NCBI RefSeq assembly: GCF_000224145.3
Contig: NC_020166.2
Span: 8,270,050-8,334,049, forward strand
Reading direction: 5' to 3'
Source: Ciona intestinalis
Lineage: Eukaryota > Chordata > Ascidiacea > Phlebobranchia > Cionidae
Length of the DNA: 64,000 nt
The notes below the pieces were generated by a model that searched no databases, was not told the DNA's origin, and saw only the letters and a program-made list of their open reading frames with translations. Positions 1 to 12,900 of this stretch are shown here, in pieces. Made by a program: the position numbers and the translations under genes. Numbering within the stretch: position 1 is the stretch's first letter; each line of letters opens with the position of its first letter.

Positions 1-32
1 TGCCTCTGGATACAGGCTAAACAATAATAATG

Positions 33-229
33 TATAGTAGGGTGGGAAAGATAGGACACCTTTTCATTCTATTTTCTCGTCCCACTTGGTAGTAAACAAA
101 GAACATTAAAAGGAATTATAAAACTGTATCCTCACAACTCCCATAGACTGTTTTTAATTGTTTAGAACATGATTAGAATATTTAAATATTGTGTGCAAAA
201 GGTGCCCTATCTTACCTCACCCTACTATA
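33..229 (-). mobile_element. TA-flanked ~195 bp MITE, copy 1
   Basis: Inverted-repeat element starting TAGTAGGGTGGG and ending CACCCTACTA, flanked by TA. The inside carries the blocks TAGTAAACAAAGAACATT and TTAATTGTTTAGAACA in the reverse orientation. Plus orientation is defined here as the copies in which AGCACATAATATCC follows the left end. TA target sites suggest a Tc1/mariner-type non-autonomous family. No coding capacity. Confidence 0.85.
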
Positions 230-581
230 AAAGAATTAACTTTATTTGTCTCTTCGATTACGGTGGCAAAGATTTTGAAATATTTCAAACGAATAGACAA
301 AAGCGACAAAACAACAATTGTTAAAACACGCTTACAGTTAAAAACATGTTATTATTTAAGAAAATAAGCACGGTCGCTGCACTTATTACCAGACAAACGA
401 GCCATTTAATTATAAATGTTGCAAAAAAAGAAATGTATAATGAAACTGTTTATTGTGCCCGCCAAAGCGAGATAAATAAACTAAAACAAACATATAAATT
501 TTAACTAAATATTTTTAGTGACCTTAAAGCGAGAATAAATAACTTAAAACAATTCATTCGTTTTACCCCAATATTTTTCAG
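230..581. other. Non-coding stretch upstream of the fibrinogen exon
   Basis: AT-rich sequence between MITE copy 1 and the fibrinogen terminal exon, ending in its polypyrimidine tract and AG. By position it is the last intron of that gene. I see no exon, repeat or RNA gene in it. Confidence 0.5.
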
Positions 582-871
582 TCGACGCGCTCGGTTTTCA
601 CAATGAATATACTTTCTCTACATTCGACCATAAAAGCAGTGCAGATACTCGCAACTGCACCGAGACATACCAGGCAGGCTGGTGGTTCAAAGATTGTTCT
701 CATGCGAACCTGAATGGCATTTACAAACCATGTGAAGTTTCCTCGATGGTTCTCAACTGGTTTCGTTTTGACCGGAGACAGTGGTGGTTGGGGTTGAAAT
801 ACGTTGAGATGAAATTTCGGCCGAAATTGTTGCCGAAATCAGAAGCAACATTTTTTTTGATAAATGAGTGA
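582..871 (+). CDS. Fibrinogen C-terminal domain protein, terminal exon (partial gene)
   Basis: This is the last coding exon of a fibrinogen-related protein; upstream exons lie outside the window. A pyrimidine-rich acceptor ends at 581. After two bases completing a split codon, the frame is open for 95 codons to TGA at 869-871. Recognisable fibrinogen-domain hallmarks are FSTFD, then NC, then AGWWFKDCSHANLNGIY, then a closing EMKFRPK, which matches the C-terminal lobe of ficolins, angiopoietins and fibrinogen gamma. The WW..C..(N)LNG(I/V)Y block is the family signature. The loop between FSTFD and NC reads HKSSADTR instead of the usual Asp/Asn-rich calcium loop, so calcium binding may be weakened. 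The usual GI.W..W stretch after the signature is also altered (VLNWFRF). The family is secreted, and in tunicates often immune or adhesive. The family call is strong; the specific role is unknown. Confidence 0.85.
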
Positions 872-1000
872 ATAAATGAGTGAATGAATGAATGCCTGAA
901 AGAATGCGTAAACATAAATGAATAAATAAATAAATAAATAAATAAGATGAACGTAAGATAAACGAATGGGTTAAAAAAATAAAAAAATGAACGTCTAAAA

Positions 1001-1162
1001 GAATGAATGAATGAATGAATGAATGAATGAATGAATGAATGAATGAATGAATGAATGAATGAATGAATGAATGAATGAATGAATGAATGAATGAATGAAT
1101 GAATGAATGAATGAATGAATGAATGAATGAATGAATGAATGAATGAATGAATGAATGAATGA
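1001..1162. repeat. (AATG)n microsatellite
   Basis: About 40 uninterrupted copies of the tetranucleotide GAAT/AATG run from 1001 to about 1162. Imperfect AATG and AATA repeats begin upstream at about 860, overlapping the fibrinogen stop codon and its presumed 3' UTR. The (AATA)n part at about 919-945 supplies several AATAAA hexamers that could act as polyadenylation signals. The long His-Ser-Phe-Ile reading frames on the minus strand are translations of this repeat and are not genes. Confidence 0.95.
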
Positions 1163-1171
1163 TAAGGAATA

Positions 1172-1368
1172 TACAGTAGGGTGGGGGAAGATGGGACACC
1201 TTTTAACTCTATTTTCTTGTCTCATTTAGTAGTAAACAAAGAACATTCAAAAAATTATAAAACTATATCCTCCCGACTTCCATTGAGCGTTGTTAATTGT
1301 TTGAAACACAATCATGATATTTGAATATTATGTGCTAAAGGTGTCCCATCTTCCCCCAGACTACTATA
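1172..1368 (-). mobile_element. TA-flanked ~195 bp MITE, copy 2
   Basis: Starts CAGTAGGGTGGGGG immediately after the AATG array and ends at CTACTATA. Reverse orientation, full length. Confidence 0.85.
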
Positions 1369-1837
1369 TTTCTACGTATTGTTTTTTCTTAATGACTTCA
1401 ATGTTTTCAAACTGAGAACAAACAACAGCATTGTTAGTATTTGGTTTTATTTGACTTTTAAAACGACTTTCTTGGGCTGCTCAAAATAATTTGTCGTAGC
1501 TGTATATTACACATATACCGCGTTAGGGAGGTAGTAAAAACATTGGTAATAAACGCAGAAATTGCCGGAATTGTATTATCATTGTGCATGCCTAAAGTAT
1601 TGTCTAAAATCTAGCCCCGCAATAGTAAAAGTTAGCTTTCGCCCTGTTTAATTTGTATTGCTCCTTTGCGCCACCTAATGGTAGTTTCTTCCTACGATTG
1701 CGGGCTTGTTTCGATTAGATTACTTAATGCCAATAGTTACTTTCTCATGTCAACCTACGCGCAAACCAAACTATAAATAAAGCTTAGGCAGCTGAAAGCA
1801 AAGCGGTTTGTACAGGGTCTATTACCGTCACGCTAGG

Positions 1838-1935
1838 TATAGTAGTGTAGGGTAAGATGGGACACCTTTAGCACATAATATCCAAATATAGAGAAAATGT
1901 AACGAAATATGCCCCATCTTTCCCAACCCCATATA
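1838..1935 (+). mobile_element. MITE, internally deleted copy 3
   Basis: Both termini of the ~195 bp family are present (TATAGTAGTGTAGGG and CCCAACCCCATATA) but the centre is deleted, leaving about 98 bp. Only the TAGCACATAATATCC block survives beside the left end. It is followed at about 1985-2037 by an isolated end of a related variant family (GCTAACGGTATCC...CCACAGTA). Confidence 0.75.
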
Positions 1936-2039
1936 TTAAGACTTTAGTTGCACAAGTTTAAGTTGATATATTTACGATGTAGCTACGTGACTTCATTACA
2001 ACTTAGGCGCTAACGGTATCCTATCTTACGCCACAGTAA

Positions 2040-2233
2040 TATAGTAGGGTGGGGATGACGGGACATCTTTAGACATAATATTTAAATATTCTGATTGTGT
2101 TTTAAACAATTGACAACGGTCTATGGGAGTCGTGAGGATACAGTTTTATATTTCTTTAAATGTTCTTTGTTTACTGCAAAATGAGACAAGAAACAGAATA
2201 GTAAGATGTACCATCTTCCCCCACCCTACTATG
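2040..2233 (+). mobile_element. TA-flanked ~195 bp MITE, copy 4
   Basis: Begins TATAGTAGGGTGGGG and ends CCCCCACCCTACTA. Full length, forward orientation. This is the last copy before a repeat-poor block that runs to about 19.6 kb. Confidence 0.85.
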
Positions 2234-5200
2234 TATTCTGCAGCTACATTCAAAATAATTTCGAATTTAGAAGAACAAGAGTATGTAGTTACGCAATGCT
2301 GAAAGCAGGTTTACTTTACCATAATTATCTTATTAACCTGAAGAGCCACTGCATTCCAGGCATCCAGGTTGTTTACAAATCACCTTAAATACTAATTAGT
2401 CGAACTCATTCATCGTGAACCACTTGGCTGATAACTGGTAAATAGGATTTGTTTAAATTGCGTCGACCATCAGGCAAAGAAACTCATTTTCGTTGTTTAA
2501 ATCAAACAAAACCCTACCACGCCGCAGGTTGCTTAATCATTACGCATGCGCTCTGCTTTTCCTGTCCGCGCGTGCGTGTTTATAGACTATTATTCATCAA
2601 GCGTTGTATAAATCGTTAATCTGCGCAGGATTGGCGTTTTACGATTCGATCACGTTGTTCTTAGTCACAGAGCGCGGTCTGTGGTGATAGAAACACGCCG
2701 TGCTTGTTATTTCTTTTTTCCCTAATACGATCCATCGATATAACCTGTTGCGGTTTTATTAATACGGTGTTCGACATGATTATTCTATTGAACGGCGGCG
2801 TAGGTAAACAATAAAAATAGAATCTGCGCTTTATGAAGTGCCTACGGTCCCTTAATTTGTCCCCACCTTCTAATTAAAACCACTGGTAGTTTATTTTCAG
2901 CATTTCAATGGGGGAACGAAGCCCAAATATTTGCGCGAGCTTGCGCCACCGTTAAAATGTCAAACGCGTTCGCGCAAAGCAATAATCTAAAGCCGCAAAT
3001 TTTCTCCTTTCGCTGATTAAACCGCAAAGGTTGAGAAATTTTCGGACAAAACTGGAAACGTGGAAAGCCATACATCATTTTCAGCGGCGAAAGGCTGTTT
3101 ATTTTATAGGTAAACACCACAAACCCGATCCCGATCGTGAAAGGGGCGTCTATTTACCGTCCGCACAATATTACTCTCGCGGCATCCATATACCGCGACA
3201 TGCCAGGATCTATATAGTTTGCCGGATAAGGCGCCTCGTAACCCGGGCGCCACCGCATATGAAGGCAGGCTTTTACGGAGATTGCCGAGGAGTGTGACGG
3301 ACCAGGCGCAGGTAACACTATCCTTTCAACCGCGTAAACACCTGTTTCAGTTCCCATCAATCGCCATTCCAGCTTACGAATAATCCAGTCATATATCACA
3401 AATTGCTGGGAACGTAAAACGGAAATTTTCAAAAGGTCGATTGTACATTTATTGCTCTATCGCTAATATGCATACGATATTTACTATATTATCTGTATTT
3501 GATTGTCATAAATTGCGGAGAACGTAAAACAGATACTTTAAAAAGGGCGACTGTACATTTATATTGCCCTATCGCTAATGCGTATACGACGTTTACTGTA
3601 ATATCTGTATTTGATTTTGGCAATGAACGGTGTTGTATTTTATGATGATATATCTGCCTAATCTCCGCCGCTGTTGACTTCGTATACATTGAGTCGGCCA
3701 GCCAGCAATAAAGTTTACGAGAGGAGAAAGTCGCAGGTTTTACGACACCGTTGTAAATGAAAGTTAGCGCCCGTGGTAAAAACGTAGCGACGTACTTAGT
3801 CATTGTTCTATACCTCATAAAGCAATACTCCTATCCCATTGCTCGAGAGCGAAATCCTAATTGCCTCGCTCTTCAAAGGTGACTGCGGTTCCATGTTTTC
3901 GTTCAAACTAAACCTAATCAGATTGGGGGTTTGCCAAGTGTTTACGGCCAATAACCCGCGCGGCCTCGGAGCTGGAAATTGACGAAAAACAAAGTTTATC
4001 CGAAGACTTGAAAATGCAAAGGCGCGTGACGCCCTGGCGAGATGTCAAAAGCAACATGTCCACTTAGGAGATTTACTAACGTAGCTATTTCGGAACAGAC
4101 AGTCGTGTAAGGACTATAAGCGGTGCAGAGACGACTGAAATCGTTAGAAACACTTCGAGTGCTAAAACGTGCTTGTAAAATACCGATCTGGTTATACTTA
4201 TAATTAAGTAGAATGGACTGTTGTTTTGCAGCGCGTTACTTAGAAACGTAATATGGCACACTCCTAATTGACTGCTCGTTTTTGCATGTGCAAGCTGCAT
4301 TATCTCATAAAGTTCAATTCGTAAAGATGGGTTTTGATTTAGCGCATGGCTGTATGCGTTTGTGTGTACAGCGCTGACCTTTCCGACCGTGGTCCAATCT
4401 TTGACAACATGGCTTATCGCTTTCGGGCCCGATTAGCCGGTAAGCTTAGCCGAGCAGGCCGGGCTTTGTTTACCGACAGCAAGCGAAAAATTTGAACAAG
4501 TATTCGGTTCATCGGCTTCGTTTATTATCAAACACGGAGACGGCAATAAATTGGGACGGGAAGTAGCCAAGGAAAGAGTGTTTTTTCACTAGCTTTTTGG
4601 ACGGGCTTGGTTTACTTGTCTTCCTGTACATTTTTTCGTTAAATTGAGTATAAGTTGATACTAACATAGGTAAAAACGGGTTTTTATGCAGTTTATATTT
4701 CGTACATTGTAAGTCAGCCGATATGGTAGAAATAAAACTTTATTTTTTTGTTGTTTTTACAGTCGCCAAGGTTAACTATACTACACCAGCGAGTTTGGAA
4801 ACTCTAAATGGGCGAATTTGGGAAGCAGTTTTAAGAACAGCACCAACAATTTGATGGGTGCGATAAGATGCAAGCTTTCGGCCGTAGGTAATGAAGGGTT
4901 AGAGCGTCAGAACCGTTCCGCCGCGAAAATGATTATAATTTGTAATCTGCGAGCGCTGCCGGAGAGTCAGCGCTGTCGAGCGAGAGGCAATAAAACCGGC
5001 CAGGAGATAGCACGAGATTAGGTTTAGAGCAAAACGCGTAAGAGAAAGAAAGAGAAAAAGCAAAAGAGGAGATCGATTTCGTCTGGCGAGGCAAGCTTTT
5101 CACAAAGCGTGTTGCTGTCTGCGCAGTACTAGCTGGAAGGTACAGTTGGCCAGAACAACCGAGCTGCTGGTTTGTGATTCGTAAGGGAGTATATGCAGTT

Positions 5201-6968
5201 TGTGTTAGCAAGCTAATGCCTGTACTGTTTTGTACGTGCATTGTGTCTCAGAATGTCAGCAGTTATGTCATAAAAGAATTAGACAAAGGGTTTTGTTAGG
5301 TAATATTAACTGCGTCAGATTGAAATAACGTGTTTGTTATGTCGCAATTTCTCGGTTAGCCAGAAAAGCTACATAGTTTTAAGTTCTTAGGGAAACGAAA
5401 TGTATACTTTTATGTAACTTCGCGTTATTTTGATACTTTATCGCGAAAATTCAGATGCAGTTGTAGAGATGTCAGTATTAGATACGTTGTAGACAGTATT
5501 TACTTTGCTAAAACTGTAAAATTAATGTACATTTTGTTAAATCGGCCTTTAGAAAGAATTTTAACGACGGTAAATTTGCGAGGCACCGCCGACTCAGAAG
5601 CGGTCGAAGCCGGCAGAAAACGTTCGTCGAAGTCGGCATTCAAACTATTGTCTTGGATATACGTTTTAAAGCTTCTAGTACATCGAATACAGTTTTATAA
5701 AAGTGTATTTAAGTATTTTGAAAGTATAATGGTATACCTTATCCAGTTAAGTATGTTGCTTTTAAACAATTGTAAATCGACTGAAATTACGAAATTGTTA
5801 CAATTAAAGTTTAATCGTATATGGGTATTTTTATAATGTTGTGCAAATATTTTTTTACCAATAAGTTATGTGTTTGAAAGTGCAGTCGTTCTGCTACAAA
5901 AAACTACAAAAACTGCGTGTTTTTGCTAATTTTACCAATCTCATTTTAGCTCAGCGCGTGCGCTCTGCGGCAAACAGACCCTAGAATCCCCGCCAGTTCT
6001 TAAAATTGTCCCGAGACTTCGAGTTTATTATTAACCGTTATAAAAAGACCGACAGAGTAGGTTCCTGCATATTACTACGAAAGTGGGTTATAGATACACG
6101 ACATATCCGCACCTTTTGTGTGTGAATACATTGTTATAACTTCGCTTTGTGGCCCAGGCGACAGTGTAATTGTTGATCCAATTATTTCTTAGACGCGACC
6201 ACTTCATTTCTTTATTCGTCGATTGTGGCTGCTGGATGTTTTTGTTACCTCGGTACTGGTAATTGGAGCGTGCGCTGCGTTGCCTGTGACGCCTCAATGA
6301 ATGCATTGTGACTCAGTGTGACCTCACAATACCATATGTAGTTCCCTGACGCGTCACAATAGACTGTCGACAACGGTTTCAGGGAAATTTTTCCTTTCCC
6401 AGCTCTTTCTATGTTGACTATACCCACGTTTCCCGCGTAATCGTTTAAAAGGTCACCCGAAAGTTAATTTGCTTTATTACCATGAGGTGAAGCTAAATTC
6501 TCTGTCTATTATAAACCAACTTAGTGAGTTGCGATTCCCGGACGTAATTGCTACGCGTAACAAGCAGTCACATTAGCTGCTATATATAGACATCCTCTCG
6601 ACGTGCCAAACGAGTCGTTAGGTCCTTGTTGTGCTCCGGTATGCTTACCATGCGCAAATTATACCATTTAATGCATTTGCAATATAACAGCCTTTTTACA
6701 ATGGAGTTGTTTATTTTATTGACGGGCGTTGACAATTTCATTTCGTCGTTCGACCTTTCGTTCCCGCTTAAATGGATCAAACCAATATGTACATGTTTAA
6801 CAAGTTACGTTGGCTGTTAAGTGGCTTTACATATGTTTACTTTGGCCTCCGTCGCAGTGAAATACAAGCAACCACGGCACATTGGTAATTATTAACAGGC
6901 GCTTAATAGCTTTGCCTGTCAAACTAAGCAGTATGTCAACACTTTAACCCCCGGCTTGCCTCCCGCAG
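2234..6968. other. Gene-poor spacer / upstream region of the ZNF608/609 gene
   Basis: No protein family is recognisable here on either strand. Open frames are short and lack splice or homology support. The segment is less AT-rich than the rest of the window, rich in CpG, and contains no MITE or SINE copy. A tandem duplication lies at about 3395-3616. The 3' end (6951-6968) is a strong polypyrimidine tract plus CAG, the acceptor for the first coding exon of the ZNF gene. The gene's promoter and 5' UTR exon(s) therefore probably lie within or beyond this segment. One possible non-coding exon is bounded by an acceptor at 4761 and a donor after 4886, but nothing proves it. Confidence 0.5.
3395..3616. 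repeat. Tandem duplication, two ~110 bp units
   Basis: Two adjacent diverged copies share the order AAATTGC.G.GAACGTAAAAC, then TGTACATTTAT, then CTATCGCTAAT, then ATCTGTATTTGAT. The second copy starts near 3505. Function unknown. Confidence 0.8.
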
Positions 6969-9900
6969 ATCAGACATATGTTAGGCACACTGTGACGGAT
7001 AGAGCATTGAGATAGCAACCTCAGCGGACTCGTAACAAGATGTCATCAGAAGCAATTCTGACGTCTCAAAGGACAGCCGGGTCGCCAACTACTAAGTCGA
7101 TTTTCTCGCCTTCGAGCGATAAAGACAGCGAGGAGCGCACCGACGCGAAAATCGATGCCAGCAATCGTGATGACGTCAGTTCCGGCGATGACGACTGGAA
7201 CGACGACTTCGGCAAACTCGTCATCGACCTGGAGACTGAAAATGATGGCGAAAAGGCCAGTAAAGAGTCGTCTCGCCAACAAATCAAGAACAACAATAAC
7301 AATAATAGTTCCGGCGGAAGCCCTTGCACTGGAAAAGTTTCAAACAATGAGAAATTAAGTTCGAACCAGGCAAAGGGCGCTTTAAAAAACTCAATCGTAC
7401 AGAGTACTGCTTCAGGTGTTGGAAAAAGCGTCAAAAGTAAACCCAAGAAAAAGTCATCTAGCAAGCACCATGGTTCAGCTGCTAGCTCTAGAACCTCGTC
7501 GCCCACGGCGCCGAATTCTGAGCTTACGGGCCAGGTTCAAAGTAAGAGCAGTCACACGTGCGCTGCCTCCGATTCTCGGTCATCGGGTCTCGGTTCAACG
7601 GCTCCGCGGGCTTCGAACTCTCCCGACGAGGCAAGTGGCAAGAAAAAGTCGTCGAAGTCTGGGCGCAGCCACCACAAAAAGCACAAACACAGTTCGGAGA
7701 AAAACGAGGCGAAAGCAGACGGCGAAAAAAGTAAATCAAAATCAAAGCACTCAAGCTGCACAAACTCTCCCACAAGCTCTGGCAGTCACTACCTATCCAA
7801 CCACGTGACCAACACAAGCGCATCCCTCTCTGTGAGCAACAAACCGCAAAGTTATCATCGCAGCGCCTCGCCCAGTATAAGCGCAATTTCCACTCCGTCG
7901 TCGTGCGCTTCAAAATTTCCGCACATGCCGCAGTCCAGAACCCCAGTCCGTACCCCCCTTGCCCCTGCAGCTACCGCCGGGGTGAAACTATCTACAAATG
8001 ATAAGGACTCTTCAGAAAGCTGTCACTCCCAGCACAGCCGCAAAAAGCACAGAAAAGGTCTGTCTGGTAGCGGTCTTACGTCACTTGGCAGTTGCCTTCA
8101 ATCCAGCACAGTCGTGACTTCTCATCCGCGCGTTGATGCAAGCGCAGTGGATCCACCCCAGTTCCGATCGTTTGGCAATTCAGGAAAGCGTGACAGGAAT
8201 GCTCAGTCACACTCAAATACAGCCGGCGAAGGAACCGGCCCGAAGAAAATGAAGCTGGAAATGGTATGTGACTTTTATTCTTTTTATATACGTTGTGTGT
8301 GGTGTAATCCATGTTTTTTTCAAGCAAGTACCATCAAATGGCGGTGCGCCGATTCACATAGGCGAATTATACCGATTTCTTCGTGGTTTTCAAAGAAAGC
8401 ACTTATGATGTTATTTAAACAAAAGGCAGAGTTTAGGCCTGACGCTTCGCTTTCATTTCGCTGTTTCGACCGCGCACAAAAGGCCATTGTGAGTGCATTG
8501 TGGTAGTCCTCACAGCGCTATAATAGGGCAAACCCGCGCGCCCGATACTCGTGGGCGCTGTTCCTGTTATGTGACTAAGCCGGAGATATACGCAGCGCTC
8601 TGTGCCGCAGATAGATTACTGTCAACATGCCCAGCCTATTTGCGGCTAACAGGATAGGAACGTGATTTGACATAGCAATGGCCCATACCGCGTATACCAC
8701 GCTTGAAGAATCACTTCTACAATAACTATATGACGTGTTTACCTTTCTCATTCTAGCATGTGGTTTACAGCGTTCCGAATTCCATTTGTTGTCTGATTAG
8801 GCTAACCCGGCTATGGCACGTTGATTGAAATTTACCATCGCAGTACTTTACACTTTCTCCGTCTTTAAAAAGGAAGTGTTCTATGTCTGGCCAGACTGGG
8901 CCATAAACTATGCGAAAGAGAAAGGAGAGAGACGGTGCTGTTTACTGTGCGCTATCGTCTGCGCGTACTGTTTAAACGGCAAACAGCCGAGCTTAAAGTG
9001 CTGGTTACCGTGCACGGTGAGCCAGCCATTATCGAGAAATCTTTAACTGCACTCTGGGGAGTGTGGTTGTTAGTTCGAACTTCACACGTCCTGTAGTTAA
9101 AGAATGTCGAAACCCAGGTCTGCGGTACAAAGTAACAACCTGAATCGCTCAGCCCGGTAATAATGCTCGAACGAAAGTTTTTTTGCTATTAAATATCGGG
9201 TTTTGATCTTAAAATTCTACGGTACTTATTCCTATAATAGGGTTCTTCTTGTGTTGTAATTTAATAGGATAGTACTTGTTTCCGAAAACCTAATGGTAGA
9301 CGTTTGAAAACCAGTGAAAGCATTGTTAAATAAATCTGTTTTTTTACTTTTTTTCCCTGACGCAATGTCTGTCAGGTGTCCCATTACCAGCTGCATGGTA
9401 GCTTAGATTATGTCTCGTTTTGTCTGCAAAAGAACAAGTCAATATTTAAGCTCGTCATTGTTCAAACAACAGCGCTTGATTAAAATCGGAACCAACTGCG
9501 CCCCCCATAGTGTAATTATGTACAGGTCATTGGACGAAGCTGACTTTTATTGAGCCGACTTTATTGTCGGGTCGAAGGCTAATTGCCGCTGCGCCCGTCG
9601 TTCTCTTTTTACCTCGCAAAGCCTGGTGCCAATGACCCGAACTTTGGCACTTATTCTCTGTAACTAGCTCTTGTGTTCACGTCAGTTTTCAGTGTTTCCA
9701 GATACTTTTCGGGTGTTTTCTTGAAATGTTGTTTAAAACCATTTATGTTAAAATATTAGTTATATGTTTATATGTAAAATATAAGTTCTAAAAATTTTAA
9801 ATTGTTTTTTTAAAATGACACTTAAATTTTTAAAAGCCTTAATTTTAAAACCACTTAAATTCTAAAAATGTGAAAAATAGTACTTAAATGTAAAATGACA

Positions 9901-12900
9901 CTTTAAAATTTTGAAATTGTTCGCTCTCATTTTTGAGTCATGTCAACACCGCTCATACTGAATTTACTGTTTGGGTTTTTAATGTCGTCAAACAGAAAGC
10001 TTTAGTGGCAAATAATGCGACCATTAATCACCCCTGTGCGATAAACAGCGCGTCGTTAGGGCCAGCCCACTCATTAATGGCGACTTTATTTAAGCATACG
10101 TCTATTAGGACTGAAATGTTTATAATGTCTGATAGCCCTCGACTCCTATTTAATCTCTAATGAAGCTTAAATGTCGTAAGCCAGTTTTACATAGGAATGT
10201 GTGTGTTGCAAATACGGAAGGGTCATGCGCCGCATTTCCCTACAAGTGTCCAACGCAATTTCTCACAGCATTCCAAGTAACTGATTCGAACCTTTTGTGT
10301 TTTTTTACGTCCACTCGGATTCATGAGCGTCCATCGACAACGTTTTGAACGCGCCACGGAAATCTATTGTTCGTGGATTTGGCCCCGTAATCCCGATCCT
10401 TAATCACCTCTTTGGTCGAACGATACGGGAATCATGGTCGGCGGATCTCTCTTCTCCACTAGATTATCCCCTCGATTTCGCTCGCTCCCACTCCGCTCCT
10501 TGTTTACTCTCTTTCATTCTCTCTGCTGTCGCTCCGCACATACGCGACTAATCCATTAGCGAAACGAAGATTGAGATAACGATCCGTCGTTCAAGCCAAC
10601 GCGCTTACGCTGCCCGGATGGGTCTTGTACCAAAATAAACTCGACGCCGCCTGATGATTTAACCATGAAATACGCGGCTCTGGTTTTACATTGAGCTGCC
10701 AAAAGTACACTATGAATCACATGTAATGCTTTACAGAAAACGAAATTGACCGCCAGATTACTGTGAGTGCATGTTATGCAAGATAAAAGTTTATGCCGGC
10801 AAAAAAACGAACCTTCTTTTCCTGTAGCATTTACCTTTTATTTTGGAAATAGGCTGATCTTTGCACCATCGCCACTGTATGCTTATTTTAAGACACGTTT
10901 GTAAGACAAGCTACTTGTTTATGCATTTCTAACTGGATACTCCTGGGGTTAGGCGCCTATGCATGTATGTAGTTGTATTGGCTAAAAGCGTTTCCTTTTC
11001 GTTGCTTGTTTTCCATAAAAATCAGCTGCGGAAAGCGAAAAAACCGCGGCGAATTTAAGTCAACAAATCCAACAACCTACAGTCTGGTGTCAAGAGGTTA
11101 CAACCTGTCACCGAAACAATATAACCGAATTAACATTCCAACTTCGGGCTCGACGCCAAGTGCGCCGTGTAACCGGAATCCTGCTTAACTCAATTACAAG
11201 TGAACATACGATTTGAGACAAAAGCCGATTCAGGTTCAGGTCAACCTAGGCCAATGCTAAGTCCGCGCTCCGGTGTACCAAAAAAACGTCAGTCTGAGCC
11301 GCCATTGTACTAGTGGCACTCGTGCCATCCAAAACGACAAGCCGGCAGGGCAATCTTTAATGGATTCTCCGTGTGTACGCAGCTATCGTGTTGCGATTAA
11401 TTATTTACGAAATGTCGAGCCGGGGTCTTGACACTGAATGTAATTCTCTGCATTCTTGCTGCCCCTGTACCAGAGTTAGCTGTCCCAACGCCAATTTAGC
11501 GTTGTCTAAACAAAGAACAATCGCATTTTCCAAAAATAATTCCACCCATGCCTAGGTATAGCTATACAATCGAGCAAGTCAGCAAAGGCGCACTGTGAAT
11601 TCAGGTTTACGAGTGTTTTGATTCTACTACAGCTGAAAACACTTTCCTAAGAACCGCCATTCAGCGCTGGTAAGCAGATTTCAAGTTGAAAACCGAGCCA
11701 GCTATCGTGTAATTCCCTCTTTGCGATAACCTATCGCACCGCGATAATCCATCGCGGGCATATGCCATCCATCCCCGTCACCAGCACCAGAACACCGTCT
11801 AGTAAACCCACCACGCTCGTTCCGCCAGCGACCCAAGGCATTTCCCAAATAGATTTCCACCCGGTTTAAAATCGAAGTCCCATCTTCGCTTTTAGTTCAG
11901 CTCAGACCCGATTTACGCCGACACCCGATGTATGCTTCAGGACTACCAGCAACTCTTCGTTTCTGATCGAGCTAATCCTGTCTTTATCCGACATTAAAAA
12001 CGCGTGATGCTTCTTTACTGCGGCCTGACACTCATATGCAATCACGGCAGATTTCCTTCTGTTCCATTTATCGATAATTGCGCACATGCTAAAGTCAATA
12101 TGACAGGTGTTCTTTTTCATTTTATTTAAGCAACGTTAATACGTTTTAGCGTATTTATACCAATCAGCACCTTTTTGTGGGAAAAATGTCCTTTTTATAC
12201 CAATCTATTTTTTGACAAAGTTTTAAAAAAAACAGCATATTCACTATCGGATCTAAGATAATTTTTTTCCGGTCGCCCATTTTCTCAAATTGTACATTAG
12301 GTATTTTAACCTTTACAAACGGGCCCAGATAGTGGCAAGATGACCGAGCACTTCGCTATGCCGTGGAAATTACTTTCGTCGTGGTAGCAGGGATGTTCAT
12401 GTCCGTGATATTAGATAAGCCGTTGCCTGTCGCGGTCGATCTTTATCAATGTACATCTTGAAGGTTGAAAGCTGCAACAGCCTCGGTACACCATTGCTTT
12501 AAACTTAAAGCAACTGTGGTCCGTTTCTTACTGTTTTCAGATCCAGCGGCACCGGTCGCATAAAAGACTTAAATGGGCTTTCCGGGTATTGGGGTAATGG
12601 GCTAAATCAGGCATAAATCCCAGGTCCTTGACAAAGGACATTATCCCCAATGAATGGAATCATTAGAGGCGTAATTTTAATTTAGTCACCACAGGCGTGG
12701 ATTTTAATGTGTCAGCATTAGCAGTGACGGTTTCATTGCTAATCAACGTGCCATTTCTCACGCGCCCTGGAACCCAAGCCATTGTTTCACTTTTTGTGCG
12801 AAACCTCGATGACCCTCGACATCTATACCACATGTGGCGTAAAAAGTGCGAACAGTTCTGGTCAGCAAGTGACGAAACACAAATTTCCTGTAACCCGATC

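Noticed and set aside
753..1225. Minus-strand frames made of His-Ser-Phe-Ile repeats
   Set aside because: They are translations of the AATG microsatellite and flanking MITE; no gene features.
4762..4886. Possible non-coding 5' exon of the ZNF gene
   Set aside because: An acceptor and a donor of fair quality, but no coding content or other support; not called.
5525..5836. 103-aa plus-strand frame
   Set aside because: No homology, AT-biased composition and no gene context; chance ORF.
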